From CBDFHV01 sp965247705 (lineage in GTDB: Bacteria > Pseudomonadota > Alphaproteobacteria > Rhodospirillales > CAMCUA01): 64,000 bases of DNA. The stretch lies in contig CBDFHV010000084.1 of NCBI GenBank assembly GCA_965247705.1, positions 265,399 through 329,398 of the forward strand, given 5' to 3'. Positions 7,223 through 15,681 of the stretch are shown here, piece after piece (position 1 is the first letter of the stretch; each line of letters starts with the position of its first letter). The translations under genes and the position numbers were made by a program. The notes beneath the pieces are model-generated. The model ran no database searches. It was not told where the DNA came from and saw nothing but the letters and a program-made list of their open reading frames with translations.

Positions 7223-8803
7223 TCACGATGCCGGGCGCGCCGACATGGCCACCGTCGATTCGTCCAGGCGCGGCGTGATCTTGATCCCCTTGCGGGCCGC
7301 CATCACCGTGAACTGGGTGTGGAGGGGAATGGAGAAGTTGGCGTCCACGGCCATGGTCATGGCCTGGCGCAACTTCTTCACCCGGGCGTCGGGATCCAGC
7401 GTCCCGACCGCGTCCTCGATCAGGGCGTCGAACACCGGATCCTTGTAGCCGGACCGGTTGCCAGGGCCGAACTTGCGCGCCTTGTCGTAGGAGTGCAGCA
7501 CGGTGGTGAAGAACCGGGACGTATCGCCGGTGCTGGAATGGCCCCAGCCCATCAGCATGGCGCTGTACTGGACCCCCTTGGCGACGCTGATCTTGGGGAA
7601 GTAGACGTTCATCGGCTCGGTGAACACCTCCACCTTGAGGCCGAGGCGCGCCCACATCTGGCCCACCGCCTCGACCACCTTGAAGTCGTAGACGTAGCGG
7701 TTGTTGGGGCCGTGGATGGTGATGCCGAAGCCATCGCCCCAGCCGGCCTCGGCGAGAAGGGCCTTGGCGCCGTTGGGGTCGTACTTGATCGCCGGAATCG
7801 ACGGATCGTAGCCGGTGATGGCGGCGGGCGCGAACTGGCTGGCCGGCTCGGCCAAGCCACCCATGATCTTACTGGTGATGGCGTCCCGGTCGATGGCCAT
7901 GGACAGCGCCTTGCGCACCTTCGCGTCCTTCAGCGGATTCTTGCCCAGGGGCGAACCGTCCTTGGCGGTGATGAAGGGGGACTTGTCCCGCGCCACGTCG
8001 ATGATCAGGTAGATGATCCGGTCCGAGGGACGCTTGAAGACGTCGATGTCGGCGCTTTGTTCCAGGCGCGCAACGTCCCCGGGCCCGACGGCGCCGATCA
8101 TGTCCACGTCGCCGGCGAGCAGGGCCGCGACCCGCGCCGCGTCATTGCTCATCATGCGGAAGGTCACCTTGTCCCAGGGCTCCTTTGGACCCCAGAAATC
8201 GGGATTCTTCTCCAGGACCAGCCGGTCGCCGGGCTTGAACTCGACGAACTTGTAGGGACCGGTGCCAATCGCCGCCTTGCCCGATTTGAAATCGGCCGGC
8301 ATCGCGCCTTCGGCCGCGTCATGGGAGACGATGAAGATGTTCGACAGGCTGGCCGGCAGCACCGGGTCGGGGGCCTTGGTCTTGATGATGACCGTCAGCG
8401 GGCCCGTTGCGTCGACACTGGCCACCGAGCGCATGGGCGGGTTGTAGGGGTTCGGGTTGTTGGGGATGTTGGGAACCCGATTGAAGGTGAAGATCACGTC
8501 GGCGGCGGTGAACGGCTCGCCGTCGTGGAACTTCACGCCGGGGCGCAGCTTGAACTCCCAGGTCTTGTCGTCCACCGGGCGCCAGGAAACCGCCAGCCCC
8601 GGCACCGCCTGGGAATCGGCGTTGTTGTCGGTCAGGGCGCCAAAGATGTGACGGGAATAGGCGATGTTGGTGTTGGCATAGAGGAAGTGAGGATCGACCG
8701 CCGGTTCGGCGCGGACGCCGATGGTCAAGTCGGCGGCCTGGGCCGGGATCGTCGCCGCGACGACGCTGGCGATGGCGGCGAATCGAAAAGCGGATTTGAG
8801 CAC
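7223..8803 (-). CDS. ABC transporter substrate-binding protein, family 5 (peptide/nickel type)
   Basis: A 526-residue periplasmic binding protein. The frame stays open far upstream, but the start is set at the GTG at 8803, preceded by a GGGAGG site 5 bp away and followed directly by a Sec signal peptide (LKSAFRFAAIASVVAATIPAQA, cleavage before ADLTIG). The SBP_bac_5 hallmarks follow: LAVSWRPVDDKTWEFKLRPG, VKFHDGEPFTAADVIFTFNR and a GTGPYKFVEFKPGDRLVLEK segment. It delivers solute to the DppB/DppC-type permeases downstream. The divergent amidohydrolase may act on the imported ligand, which is inference. Confidence 0.93.
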   Translation of the reverse strand: MLKSAFRFAAIASVVAATIPAQAADLTIGVRAEPAVDPHFLYANTNIAYSRHIFGALTDNNADSQAVPGLAVSWRPVDDKTWEFKLRPGVKFHDGEPFTAADVIFTFNRVPNIPNNPNPYNPPMRSVASVDATGPLTVIIKTKAPDPVLPASLSNIFIVSHDAAEGAMPADFKSGKAAIGTGPYKFVEFKPGDRLVLEKNPDFWGPKEPWDKVTFRMMSNDAARVAALLAGDVDMIGAVGPGDVARLEQSADIDVFKRPSDRIIYLIIDVARDKSPFITAKDGSPLGKNPLKDAKVRKALSMAIDRDAITSKIMGGLAEPASQFAPAAITGYDPSIPAIKYDPNGAKALLAEAGWGDGFGITIHGPNNRYVYDFKVVEAVGQMWARLGLKVEVFTEPMNVYFPKISVAKGVQYSAMLMGWGHSSTGDTSRFFTTVLHSYDKARKFGPGNRSGYKDPVFDALIEDAVGTLDPDARVKKLRQAMTMAVDANFSIPLHTQFTVMAARKGIKITPRLDESTVAMSARPAS

Positions 8804-8929
8804 GGTAGCCTCCCTTGACACTGTCTGATGGGCTCCCTGTCGGTCAGGGTCGTGGAATTGTGGTCGTTCAGCGGATAGGCTGCAACCGCGCGTTTGAGTT
8901 GCCCCGTGGCGAGACGGCGAGCCCGGCCC

Positions 8930-10162
8930 ATGACCGATATCCTGTTCACCAACCTGGCCCTCCTGGACCCGGTGGAAGGCGTTCTCCGATCGGGCCATCA
9001 GGTGCTGGTCCGGGACGGCCGTTTCGCCGAGGTCGCGGCGGGCCGCATCGATGCGCCCGGGGCCCGGGAGTTCGACCTCGGCGGGCGCACGCTCATGCCC
9101 GGCCTGATCGACTGTCACATCCACATCTGCGCGGAGGGCATGCGGGCCTACCCCACCATGTCCCCGTCCTATGTGGCGGCCACCGCCGGCAAGATCCTGC
9201 GCGAAACCTTGATGCGCGGCTTCACCACCGTGCGCGACGCGGCGGGCGCCGACGCCGGTTACCGCCGCGCGGTGGAGGACGGGCTGCTGGTGGGGCCGCG
9301 GCTGTTCGTCGCCGGCAGCGCCATCACCCAGACCGGCGGCCACGGCGACGGTCGCGATACCTCTGACTACTGCGAGCCCTGCGCCTGCGGCACGCTCAGG
9401 GGCCTGGGCCGTATCGCCGACGGGGTGCCGGCGGTACGCCACGCGGTGCGCGACGAGCTGCGCAAGGGCGCCGACCAGATCAAGATCATGGCCTCCGGCG
9501 GCGTCGCCTCGCCGGCCGATCCCATCGACTACGTGCAGTACGCGGTGGACGAGATCGAGGCCATGGTGGACGAGGCGACCCGTCGCCACACCTACGTCAT
9601 GGCCCATGCCTATACGGCCGACGCCATCTACCGCTGCGTCGAAGCCGGGGTGCGCACCATCGAGCACGGCAACATGATCGACGAGAAGGCGGCCCGCCTG
9701 ATGGCCGAGCGGGGCGCCTACCTGGTGCCGACCCTGGTCGTCTACCGCAAGATCATCGAGCACGGGCACGAGGTCGGGGTCTCCGAGCTGCACCTGTCCA
9801 AGGCCCGCGCGGTGGCCGCCACCGGCACCCGGTCCCTCGAGATCGCCCAACGGGCCGGCGTCAAGATGGCCTTCGGCACCGATCTCTTTCGGGCGCCCAA
9901 GGAATACCAGGCCGAGGAGTTTCTCATACGCGCCGAGGTGCTCAAGCCCGCCGACGTGATCCGCAGCGCCACCATCATCAGCGCCGAGGTCATCCGCATG
10001 GACGGCCAGCTCGGCGTCATCGCGCCGGGGGCCCTGGCCGATGCCCTGGTGGTCGACGGCGATCCCTTCGAAGACCTGGGTCTGCTGCAAAACCAGGGTG
10101 AACACATCCCCGCCATCATGAAAGACGGGGTGTTCTTCAAGAACGAGCTGGACGCAGGCTGA
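8930..10162 (+). CDS. Amidohydrolase family protein (Xaa-Pro dipeptidase/imidazolonepropionase-like)
   Basis: A 410-residue metal-dependent hydrolase with a TIM-barrel fold. Metal ligands are visible: HxH in GLIDCHIHI at about residue 60, Lys in DQIKIMASGG, His in VMAHAYTADAIYRC, His in RTIEHGNMID and Asp in MAFGTDLF. The C-terminal GVIAPGALADALVVDGDP is the usual small beta-sandwich closing. The close GHGDGRD and CGTLRG features match the group that cleaves N-acyl or Xaa-Pro/Xaa-Arg dipeptides. I start at the ATG at 8930 (MTDILFTN) rather than an upstream in-frame codon, because the family normally begins there. It diverges from the peptide-type ABC operon, fitting dipeptide or amide catabolism. 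Confidence 0.88.
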   Translation: MTDILFTNLALLDPVEGVLRSGHQVLVRDGRFAEVAAGRIDAPGAREFDLGGRTLMPGLIDCHIHICAEGMRAYPTMSPSYVAATAGKILRETLMRGFTTVRDAAGADAGYRRAVEDGLLVGPRLFVAGSAITQTGGHGDGRDTSDYCEPCACGTLRGLGRIADGVPAVRHAVRDELRKGADQIKIMASGGVASPADPIDYVQYAVDEIEAMVDEATRRHTYVMAHAYTADAIYRCVEAGVRTIEHGNMIDEKAARLMAERGAYLVPTLVVYRKIIEHGHEVGVSELHLSKARAVAATGTRSLEIAQRAGVKMAFGTDLFRAPKEYQAEEFLIRAEVLKPADVIRSATIISAEVIRMDGQLGVIAPGALADALVVDGDPFEDLGLLQNQGEHIPAIMKDGVFFKNELDAG

Positions 10163-10221
10163 CGGCGGTTAGGTACCGCCCGCTCGTCGCCTGGTCCGCA
10201 CCCAACGCCACACCCCCGGTT

Positions 10222-10318
10222 CTGTCATTGCCGGGCTTGTCTCGGCAATCCATGGGACAGGTCGGAATCCGGCGGGGGCGGATGAATGGATACGCGGGAC
10301 GAGCCCGCGCATGACAGT
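10222..10318. repeat. Dispersed imperfect palindrome, family A, copy 2
   Basis: The left arm is CTGTCATTGCCGGGCTTGTC; the right arm, read on the other strand, is CTGTCATGCGCGGGCTCGTC. An internal CCATGGGAC lies next to the left arm and ATGGATACG next to the right. The sequence and layout match the copy at 3582-3681. It lies between the convergent amidohydrolase and deoA genes. Confidence 0.75.
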
Positions 10319-10345
10319 TTGGCGGGCAGTCATGCCCAGCCGCCT

Positions 10346-11677
10346 TCAGGACCCCGCGGGCAGTCGCTCCCGTATCACGGGGGTTGACTGCACTCCCGCT
10401 TTCCCCACCGTGACCGCCGCCCGGAAATCGGCCTCCGCCCGGTCCGCGTCGGCGTCCGTGCGGGCGTGAATCAAGGCCAGAGGGCGGTCGGGCCCCACTG
10501 GCGTGCCGATTTCCGCGATCTCCGTCAGTCCCACGGCCGGATCGACGGAATCGCCCGGATCCCGGCGGCCACCGCCCAGCTCGACCACCACAAGGCCAAC
10601 GGCACGGGTGTCCATGGCGGTGACGGTTCCGGGGATCTCGGGAAATGTGGGCCGCACTACCGGGGCGCGGGGCAGGTGGGCGTCGGGGCGCTCCAGCAGG
10701 TCGGGGGGACCGCCCAGGGCGGCGACCATGCGGGCGAAGCGCTGCGCTGCCTCGCCACTGGCCAGGGCGTCGGCGAGCTTCTGCGCGGCGTCGACGTCCG
10801 TCTTCGCCAGGCCGCCGAGGCGCAGCATCTCCACCCCCAGGGCAATGGTCACCTCGTGGAACCGACCGTCGCGGTGGTCGCCCTTCAGGTAGTCCATGGC
10901 GAACCGCACCTCGACGGCGTTGCCGGCGGCATTGGCCAGGGGCTGGTCCATGTCGGTGATCAGGGCGGTGGCCGGAAGGCCGGCGCCGCCGGCCACCTCG
11001 ACGATGCTGCGGGCCAGGTACCGGGCCATGGAAAGCTGGGCGGCGAAGGCGCCGGAGCCGGTCTTGACGTCCATCACCAGGCCTTGAAGCCCGGCGGCCA
11101 GCTTCTTCGACAGGATCGAGGCGGTAATTAGAGGGATCGACTCGACGGTGGCGGTAACGTCGCGGACGGCGTAGAGCCGCCGGTCGGCGGGGGCCAGGTC
11201 GCCCGTCTGGCCGACGATGGCGCAGCCGGCGTCCTTGACGGCGCGGCGGAAGGCGGCGGTGTCGGGCGCGGTGCGGTAGCCGGGGATGCTGTCGAGCTTG
11301 TCCAGGGTGCCGCCGGTATGGCCCAACCCGCGGCCCGAGATCATCGGCACGTATCCCCCGCAGGCAGCCACCAGGGGCGCCAGCACCAGGCTTACCGTAT
11401 CGCCGATGCCGCCGGTGGAATGCTTGTCCAGCAGCGGCCCGTCCAGGTCCAGATCCGACCAGTCGAGCACCCGGCCACTGTCCCGCATCGCCCGGGTGAG
11501 GGCCACGGCTTCGTCCCGCTCCATGCCCTGCAAAAAGACGGCCATGGCGAAAGCGCCCACCTGGGCGTCGCCCAGGCCGCCGTCGGCGATGCCGCGGACG
11601 ATGAAGGCGATCTCCTCGACCGTCAGCCCGTGGCCATCCCGCTTGCGGCGGATGATCTCCTGGGGCAGCAGGGTCAG
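10346..11677 (-). CDS. deoA: Thymidine phosphorylase DeoA
   Basis: About 443 residues, close to the 440 of E. coli DeoA, and similar from the first residues (LPQEIIRRKRDGHGLTVEEI). Family landmarks are present: DSGRVLDWSDL, DKHSTGGIGDT, MISGRGLGHTGGTLDKL, the YAVRDVTATV active-site loop and KTGSGAF. It catalyses phosphorolysis of thymidine to thymine and deoxyribose 1-phosphate in the cytoplasm. No ATG, GTG or TTG lies in frame near the family N terminus. The best start is a CTG at 11677 whose last two bases begin the TGA stop of deoC, with GGGGGA about 7 bp upstream, so translation is probably coupled to deoC. It is the last gene of the nucleoside operon. Confidence 0.93.
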   Translation of the reverse strand: MTLLPQEIIRRKRDGHGLTVEEIAFIVRGIADGGLGDAQVGAFAMAVFLQGMERDEAVALTRAMRDSGRVLDWSDLDLDGPLLDKHSTGGIGDTVSLVLAPLVAACGGYVPMISGRGLGHTGGTLDKLDSIPGYRTAPDTAAFRRAVKDAGCAIVGQTGDLAPADRRLYAVRDVTATVESIPLITASILSKKLAAGLQGLVMDVKTGSGAFAAQLSMARYLARSIVEVAGGAGLPATALITDMDQPLANAAGNAVEVRFAMDYLKGDHRDGRFHEVTIALGVEMLRLGGLAKTDVDAAQKLADALASGEAAQRFARMVAALGGPPDLLERPDAHLPRAPVVRPTFPEIPGTVTAMDTRAVGLVVVELGGGRRDPGDSVDPAVGLTEIAEIGTPVGPDRPLALIHARTDADADRAEADFRAAVTVGKAGVQSTPVIRERLPAGS

Positions 11678-12414
11678 TGTCCGTCCCCCAGCACCCGCTC
11701 CAAATCGTCCAGCAGGCCGCTGGCGCCGATGCGGAAGGTGTCGGCGGTGGCCCATGCCGGGCCCATGATGCGGTCGGCGATCGCCAAGTAGGCGGCCGCC
11801 TGGATGGCGGTGCGGATGCCCCCGGCGGCCTTGAAACCCACCGGGCGGCCGCAGTCGGCGATCGCCCGCAGCATGGCCTCGGCGGCTTCGGTTGTCGCCG
11901 AGACGGCGGCCTTGCCGGTGGAAGTCTTGATGAACTGGGCGCCGGCCTCGATGGCGTCGCGGCTGGCGTCCCCCATGGCCCGGGCGTCGGACAGGCATCC
12001 GGTCTCCAGGATCACCTTGAGCAGCGCTTGCCCCTCCACCGTCGCGCGGCAGGCCGACACCAGGGCCTTGGCCCGCGCCCGGTTGCCGGCCAGCCAGGTG
12101 CGGTAGGGCAGGACCACGTCGACCTCATGGGCGCCGTCGGCAAGCGCCCGCCGGCACTCGGCGACGACCGTCGCCGTGTCGTCGCCGCCGGCCGGGAAGT
12201 TGGCCACCGTCGCCACCCGGATACCGCCGCCGGCGAGGCGTTGGCGACACAAGGCCGGGAAGCGGGGCCATACGCAGACCGCGGCCACGGACCCGAAGGG
12301 CCCACTTGCCCGCTGACACAGCCGGCTTGCCGCCCCATCGTCGGTCGGCTCGTTGAGGTCGGTGAGGTCCAGCAGGCCCAGCGCCCGGGCCGCCGCGTCG
12401 CGCTCAGTCGTCAT
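11674..12414 (-). CDS. deoC: Deoxyribose-phosphate aldolase DeoC
   Basis: A 246-residue class I aldolase that splits deoxyribose 5-phosphate into glyceraldehyde 3-phosphate and acetaldehyde. Catalytic residues are visible: the Schiff-base Lys163 in FIKTSTGK, Lys195 in PVGFKAAGGIR and Asp99 in EVDVVLPY, matching Lys167, Lys201 and Asp102 of E. coli. The ATG at 12414 overlaps the end of the phosphorylase gene by 11 bp. It drains the sugar released by DeoA and the purine phosphorylase into glycolysis; a phosphopentomutase is not in the operon. Confidence 0.95.
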   Translation of the reverse strand: MTTERDAAARALGLLDLTDLNEPTDDGAASRLCQRASGPFGSVAAVCVWPRFPALCRQRLAGGGIRVATVANFPAGGDDTATVVAECRRALADGAHEVDVVLPYRTWLAGNRARAKALVSACRATVEGQALLKVILETGCLSDARAMGDASRDAIEAGAQFIKTSTGKAAVSATTEAAEAMLRAIADCGRPVGFKAAGGIRTAIQAAAYLAIADRIMGPAWATADTFRIGASGLLDDLERVLGDGH

Positions 12415-13204
12415 CGTTCAAAGTTCCCACAACCTCGATCAGCAACCGTCGGATCTTGTCGGCGCCGGCCTCGGCCCGGGCCAGGGTCTGGGCGTGGCTC
12501 AGGGGCTCGGGCGACAGGCCGGCGGCCAGATTGGTGATGTTGGAAAGCGCCGCCACCCGCATCCCCCGCCGCCGCGCCAGGATGACCTCGGGCACGGTGG
12601 ACATGCCGACCACGTCGGCACCGAGGACGCGGGCGGCGCGGATCTCCGCCGGGGTCTCGAAGCTGGGCCCCGGGAACCACATGTAGACGCCCTCGTGGAG
12701 GTCGATGGCCAGCCCCGGGGCGGCGTCGCGGAACAGCTCCGCCAGGTCCCGGTCGTAGGCCCGGCTCATGTCCACGAACCGCGCGTCTCCCGCGTCGCCG
12801 GTGAGGGGATTGAGGCCGGTCAGGTTGATATGGTCGACAATGAGAACCACCTCGCCCGGTCCCACGTCGGTCCTCAGGGATCCCGCGGCATTGGTCAGGA
12901 TCAGTGTTTCGCAGCCCAGGTTCGCCAGGGTGTCGAGCGCCGCCGCCATGGCCGCCGGGTCGCCGGTCTCGTAAACGTGAGCCCGGCCCTTGAGCATGGC
13001 GACCGGGCGGCCCGTGATGTGGCCCAGCACCAGGCTGCCCGCGTGGCCGCCCACCCCCGCCGCCGGGAATCCGGGCAACTCGGTATATGCGAAGGTCACC
13101 GGGTCGGCCACGGCCTCGGCCAGGGGCCCGAGGCCGCTGCCCAGCACGATGGCGGCAACGGGATTGTGGGGCCACTGCTGTCGCACCTTCTCGGCGGCGG
13201 TCAC
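12404..13204 (-). CDS. punA: Purine-nucleoside phosphorylase, trimeric (PNP/PunA type)
   Basis: 266 residues with the trimeric PNP motifs in order: VLGSGLGPLA, GRAHVYETGDPAAM (phosphate site), ILTNAAGSL, GVYMWFPGPSFETPAEIR, VVGMSTVPEVILAR and SNITNLAAG. It phosphorolyses inosine/guanosine and their deoxy forms to base plus (deoxy)ribose 1-phosphate. The start is the GTG at 13204, which shares bases with the TGA stop of cdd (GTGA). Longer in-frame extensions lie over cdd and are not family sequence. It belongs to the nucleoside uptake and degradation operon. Confidence 0.94.
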   Translation of the reverse strand: MTAAEKVRQQWPHNPVAAIVLGSGLGPLAEAVADPVTFAYTELPGFPAAGVGGHAGSLVLGHITGRPVAMLKGRAHVYETGDPAAMAAALDTLANLGCETLILTNAAGSLRTDVGPGEVVLIVDHINLTGLNPLTGDAGDARFVDMSRAYDRDLAELFRDAAPGLAIDLHEGVYMWFPGPSFETPAEIRAARVLGADVVGMSTVPEVILARRRGMRVAALSNITNLAAGLSPEPLSHAQTLARAEAGADKIRRLLIEVVGTLNDDD

Positions 13205-13599
13205 CGCAGGTTTTCCCGGCCGAAGGCGCGGGGCAGCAAATCGCCGAGGGTGTAGGTGCCGCGCAGCCCATCCGGGCCGCACACGTGGATCGCGGCGTCG
13301 GCGTCGCCGAACTCCCACAGCTTCTGACGGCAGCCGCCGCAGGGGGTGCATTCGACAGGGCCCTCGCCCAGGACCACCACCTCCACGAAGCGCTGCTCGC
13401 CGGCTCGCACCATGGCGGCGAGGGCCCCGGCTTCGGCGCACAGGCCCTGCGGGTAGGCGGCGTTCTCCACGTTGCAGCCGGAATAGATGGCGCCGCTGGC
13501 GCCGCGCACGGCGGCACCCACCCGGCGGCAGGAGTAGGGGGCGTAGGCCGCTTCCAGGGCCTCCCGGGCGGCGGCGATCAGGGGTCCGAGGTCGCTCAT
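13201..13599 (-). CDS. cdd: Cytidine deaminase
   Basis: A 132-residue homotetrameric-type cytidine deaminase. Zinc ligands and the proton shuttle are seen: Cys54 and Glu56 in LCAEAGAL, and Cys87 and Cys90 in PCGGCRQKLWEF. The substrate loop GCNVENAAYP is intact. It converts (deoxy)cytidine to (deoxy)uridine, preparing pyrimidine nucleosides for phosphorolysis. The ATG at 13599 overlaps the permease stop by 4 bp (ATGA) and the gene's own stop overlaps the phosphorylase start. Confidence 0.95.
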   Translation of the reverse strand: MSDLGPLIAAAREALEAAYAPYSCRRVGAAVRGASGAIYSGCNVENAAYPQGLCAEAGALAAMVRAGEQRFVEVVVLGEGPVECTPCGGCRQKLWEFGDADAAIHVCGPDGLRGTYTLGDLLPRAFGRENLR

Positions 13600-14567
13600 C
13601 GTTCCTTCACGTAGGGCACGCCGATGGCCCGCGGCGGAATGGCCCGGCCGATGAATCCGGCCAGCAGGACCACGGTCAGCACATAGGGCAGGGCCTGGAC
13701 GAACTGCACCGGCACCTCGCCGATCAAGGGGATTTCGGCCCCTTGCAGGCGGATCGCCACGGCGTCCAGGAAGCCGAACAGCAGGCAGGCGAGCATGGCC
13801 GGCACCGGCCGCCACTTGCCGAAAATCAGGGCTGCCAGGGCGATGTAGCCCTTGCCCGCCGTCATGTCGCGCAGGAACCCCGCGCTTTGGGCCAGGGACA
13901 GGTAGGTCCCGGCGATCCCGCACAGGATACCGGTGCACATAACCGCCCGATAGCGCAGCCCGGCGACCGAGATGCCTGCCGTATCCACCGACTGGGGGTT
14001 CTCGCCGACGGCCCGCAGGCGCAGCCCGAACCGGGTCCGGTACAACACCCAGGCCGCCGCCGGCACCGCCAGGAAGGCGATGTAGACGATCAGATTATGG
14101 CCGCTCAGCAATTCGCCATAGAGGGCGCCCAGCACCGGCACGTCCCGCAGCGCCTCGGCCCCCGGCCATTCGAAGGGGGTAAAGCGGGCCGTATTGGGCA
14201 ACTGTGGCGTCCGCCCGCCCTCGGCGAACCAGGCGATGCCGAGGACCGCTGTCAGACCGGAGACCAGAATGTTGAGGGCAACGCCCGACACCACCTGATT
14301 GCCCCGGTGGGTGATGCAGGCATAGCCGTGGACCAGGGCCAGCGCCACCGCGGCGGCGATCCCGCCGGCCATTCCCATCCACGGCGACCCGGTGATCGCG
14401 GCCACCCCGGCGGCGGCGAAGGCGGCGCCCAGCATCTTGCCTTCCAGTCCGATGTCGATGACTCCGGCGCGTTCCGAGAACATGCCCGCAAGGGACGCCA
14501 GGATCAGAGGGGTCGACAACCGCAGTGTCGAATCCAGAATCAGCACAAAGAGGGTGAGGTCTTCCAT
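13596..14567 (-). CDS. Nucleoside ABC transporter permease (second subunit)
   Basis: A 323-residue inner-membrane permease of the branched-chain/ribose-like (BPD_transp_2) family. It carries the hallmark segment ERAGVIDIGLEGKMLGAAFAA near residue 30 and GFDxGxN-like loops (GNQVVSGVALNILVSG, RFGLRLRAVGENPQSVDTAGI). The last corresponds to the EAA-like contact loop for the ATPase. It follows the first permease with a 1-bp gap and precedes cdd with an ATGA overlap. With the BMP protein and the double ATPase it resembles the YufNOPQ/NupABC nucleoside importers of Bacillus and lactococci. Confidence 0.92.
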   Translation of the reverse strand: MEDLTLFVLILDSTLRLSTPLILASLAGMFSERAGVIDIGLEGKMLGAAFAAAGVAAITGSPWMGMAGGIAAAVALALVHGYACITHRGNQVVSGVALNILVSGLTAVLGIAWFAEGGRTPQLPNTARFTPFEWPGAEALRDVPVLGALYGELLSGHNLIVYIAFLAVPAAAWVLYRTRFGLRLRAVGENPQSVDTAGISVAGLRYRAVMCTGILCGIAGTYLSLAQSAGFLRDMTAGKGYIALAALIFGKWRPVPAMLACLLFGFLDAVAIRLQGAEIPLIGEVPVQFVQALPYVLTVVLLAGFIGRAIPPRAIGVPYVKER

Positions 14568-14568
14568 G

Positions 14569-15681
14569 TCAGACCCCGAGCCGGCGGCCGAACGCGGCGC
14601 GCAAACCGGGGACGAACATGTACTCCAGCGCGCCGGCGAACAGGATCACCATCCCCTGAATCACCACCACCATGTCGCGGGTGATCTTGGGGATCTCGAA
14701 GGACAGCTCGGCGCCCCCCTGGTAGAGCGCCCCGAACAGGATCGAGGCCAGGATGATGCCCACCGGATGACCGCGCCCCATCAGCGCCACCGCGATGCCG
14801 ACGAAGCCGTAGCCGGCGGTAAACTCCAGCAGCAGCCGGTGCTGGACCCCCATCAGCTCGTTAAGGCTCATAAATCCGGCCAAGGCGCCGGAGACGCCCA
14901 TCGCGATAAGGATCTGGCCCGGCGGCGAGATGCCCCCGTAGATGGCGGCCGGCGGGCTGATGCCCACCGTCCGCAGCCGGTAGCCCGCCCGGGTATGCCA
15001 GATGAACAGCCACACCACCAGACAGCAGACCAGCGCCCAGGCGAACGACATGTTCAGGGGCGACTCGGCGATCTCGATGCCGAAGGCGCCCAGAAATTCG
15101 TGCATGAACGGCAGGCGGGCCTGCTCGGCAAAGTCTCGGGTCTCGGGCTGCATGGAGCCCGGCCGGGACATCACGTTGACCAGCAGATAGACCATCACCG
15201 AGGCGGCGATGAAGTTGAACATGATGGTGGTGATGACGATGTGGCTGCCCCGATAGGCCTGCAGGTAGGCGGGGATAAAGGCCCAGGCGGCGCCGAACAG
15301 GGCCGCCCCGGCGATGGCCGCCGGCACCATCAGGACAAAGGGCAGGAAATCCAGATGCAGGCACGCCAGGGCGACGCCCAGCCCGCCGATGTAGGCCTGA
15401 CCCTCACCGCCGATATTGAACAGCCCGCAATGGAAGGCCACCGCGACCGCCAGGCCGGTGAAGATGAAGTTGGTGGCGTAGAAGAGGGTGTAACCGATGG
15501 CTTCCTCGAATCCGAAGGCGCCCCATACCAGCAGGCGCACCACCTCCCACGGGCTCTCGCCAATCAACAGGACCACCAGCCCGGAGACGGCGAAGGCCGC
15601 CAACAGGTTGAGCGCCGGCAGCAACCCCAGGACGGCCCAACGGGGCAGGCCGGCCGCCGGCCCGGTCGCCATGGTGCTCAC
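14569..15681 (-). CDS. Nucleoside ABC transporter permease (first subunit)
   Basis: A 370-residue inner-membrane permease, the larger partner typical of YufP/NupB. The family block NIGGEGQAYIGGLGVA is at about residue 95, and the cytoplasmic loop TRAGYRLRTVGISPPAAIYGGI faces the ATPase. The start is a GTG at 15681 that overlaps the ATPase stop (GTGA), with an ATG nine bases later as an alternative. It works with the 323-residue permease to move nucleosides into the cell. Confidence 0.92.
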   Translation of the reverse strand: MSTMATGPAAGLPRWAVLGLLPALNLLAAFAVSGLVVLLIGESPWEVVRLLVWGAFGFEEAIGYTLFYATNFIFTGLAVAVAFHCGLFNIGGEGQAYIGGLGVALACLHLDFLPFVLMVPAAIAGAALFGAAWAFIPAYLQAYRGSHIVITTIMFNFIAASVMVYLLVNVMSRPGSMQPETRDFAEQARLPFMHEFLGAFGIEIAESPLNMSFAWALVCCLVVWLFIWHTRAGYRLRTVGISPPAAIYGGISPPGQILIAMGVSGALAGFMSLNELMGVQHRLLLEFTAGYGFVGIAVALMGRGHPVGIILASILFGALYQGGAELSFEIPKITRDMVVVIQGMVILFAGALEYMFVPGLRAAFGRRLGV

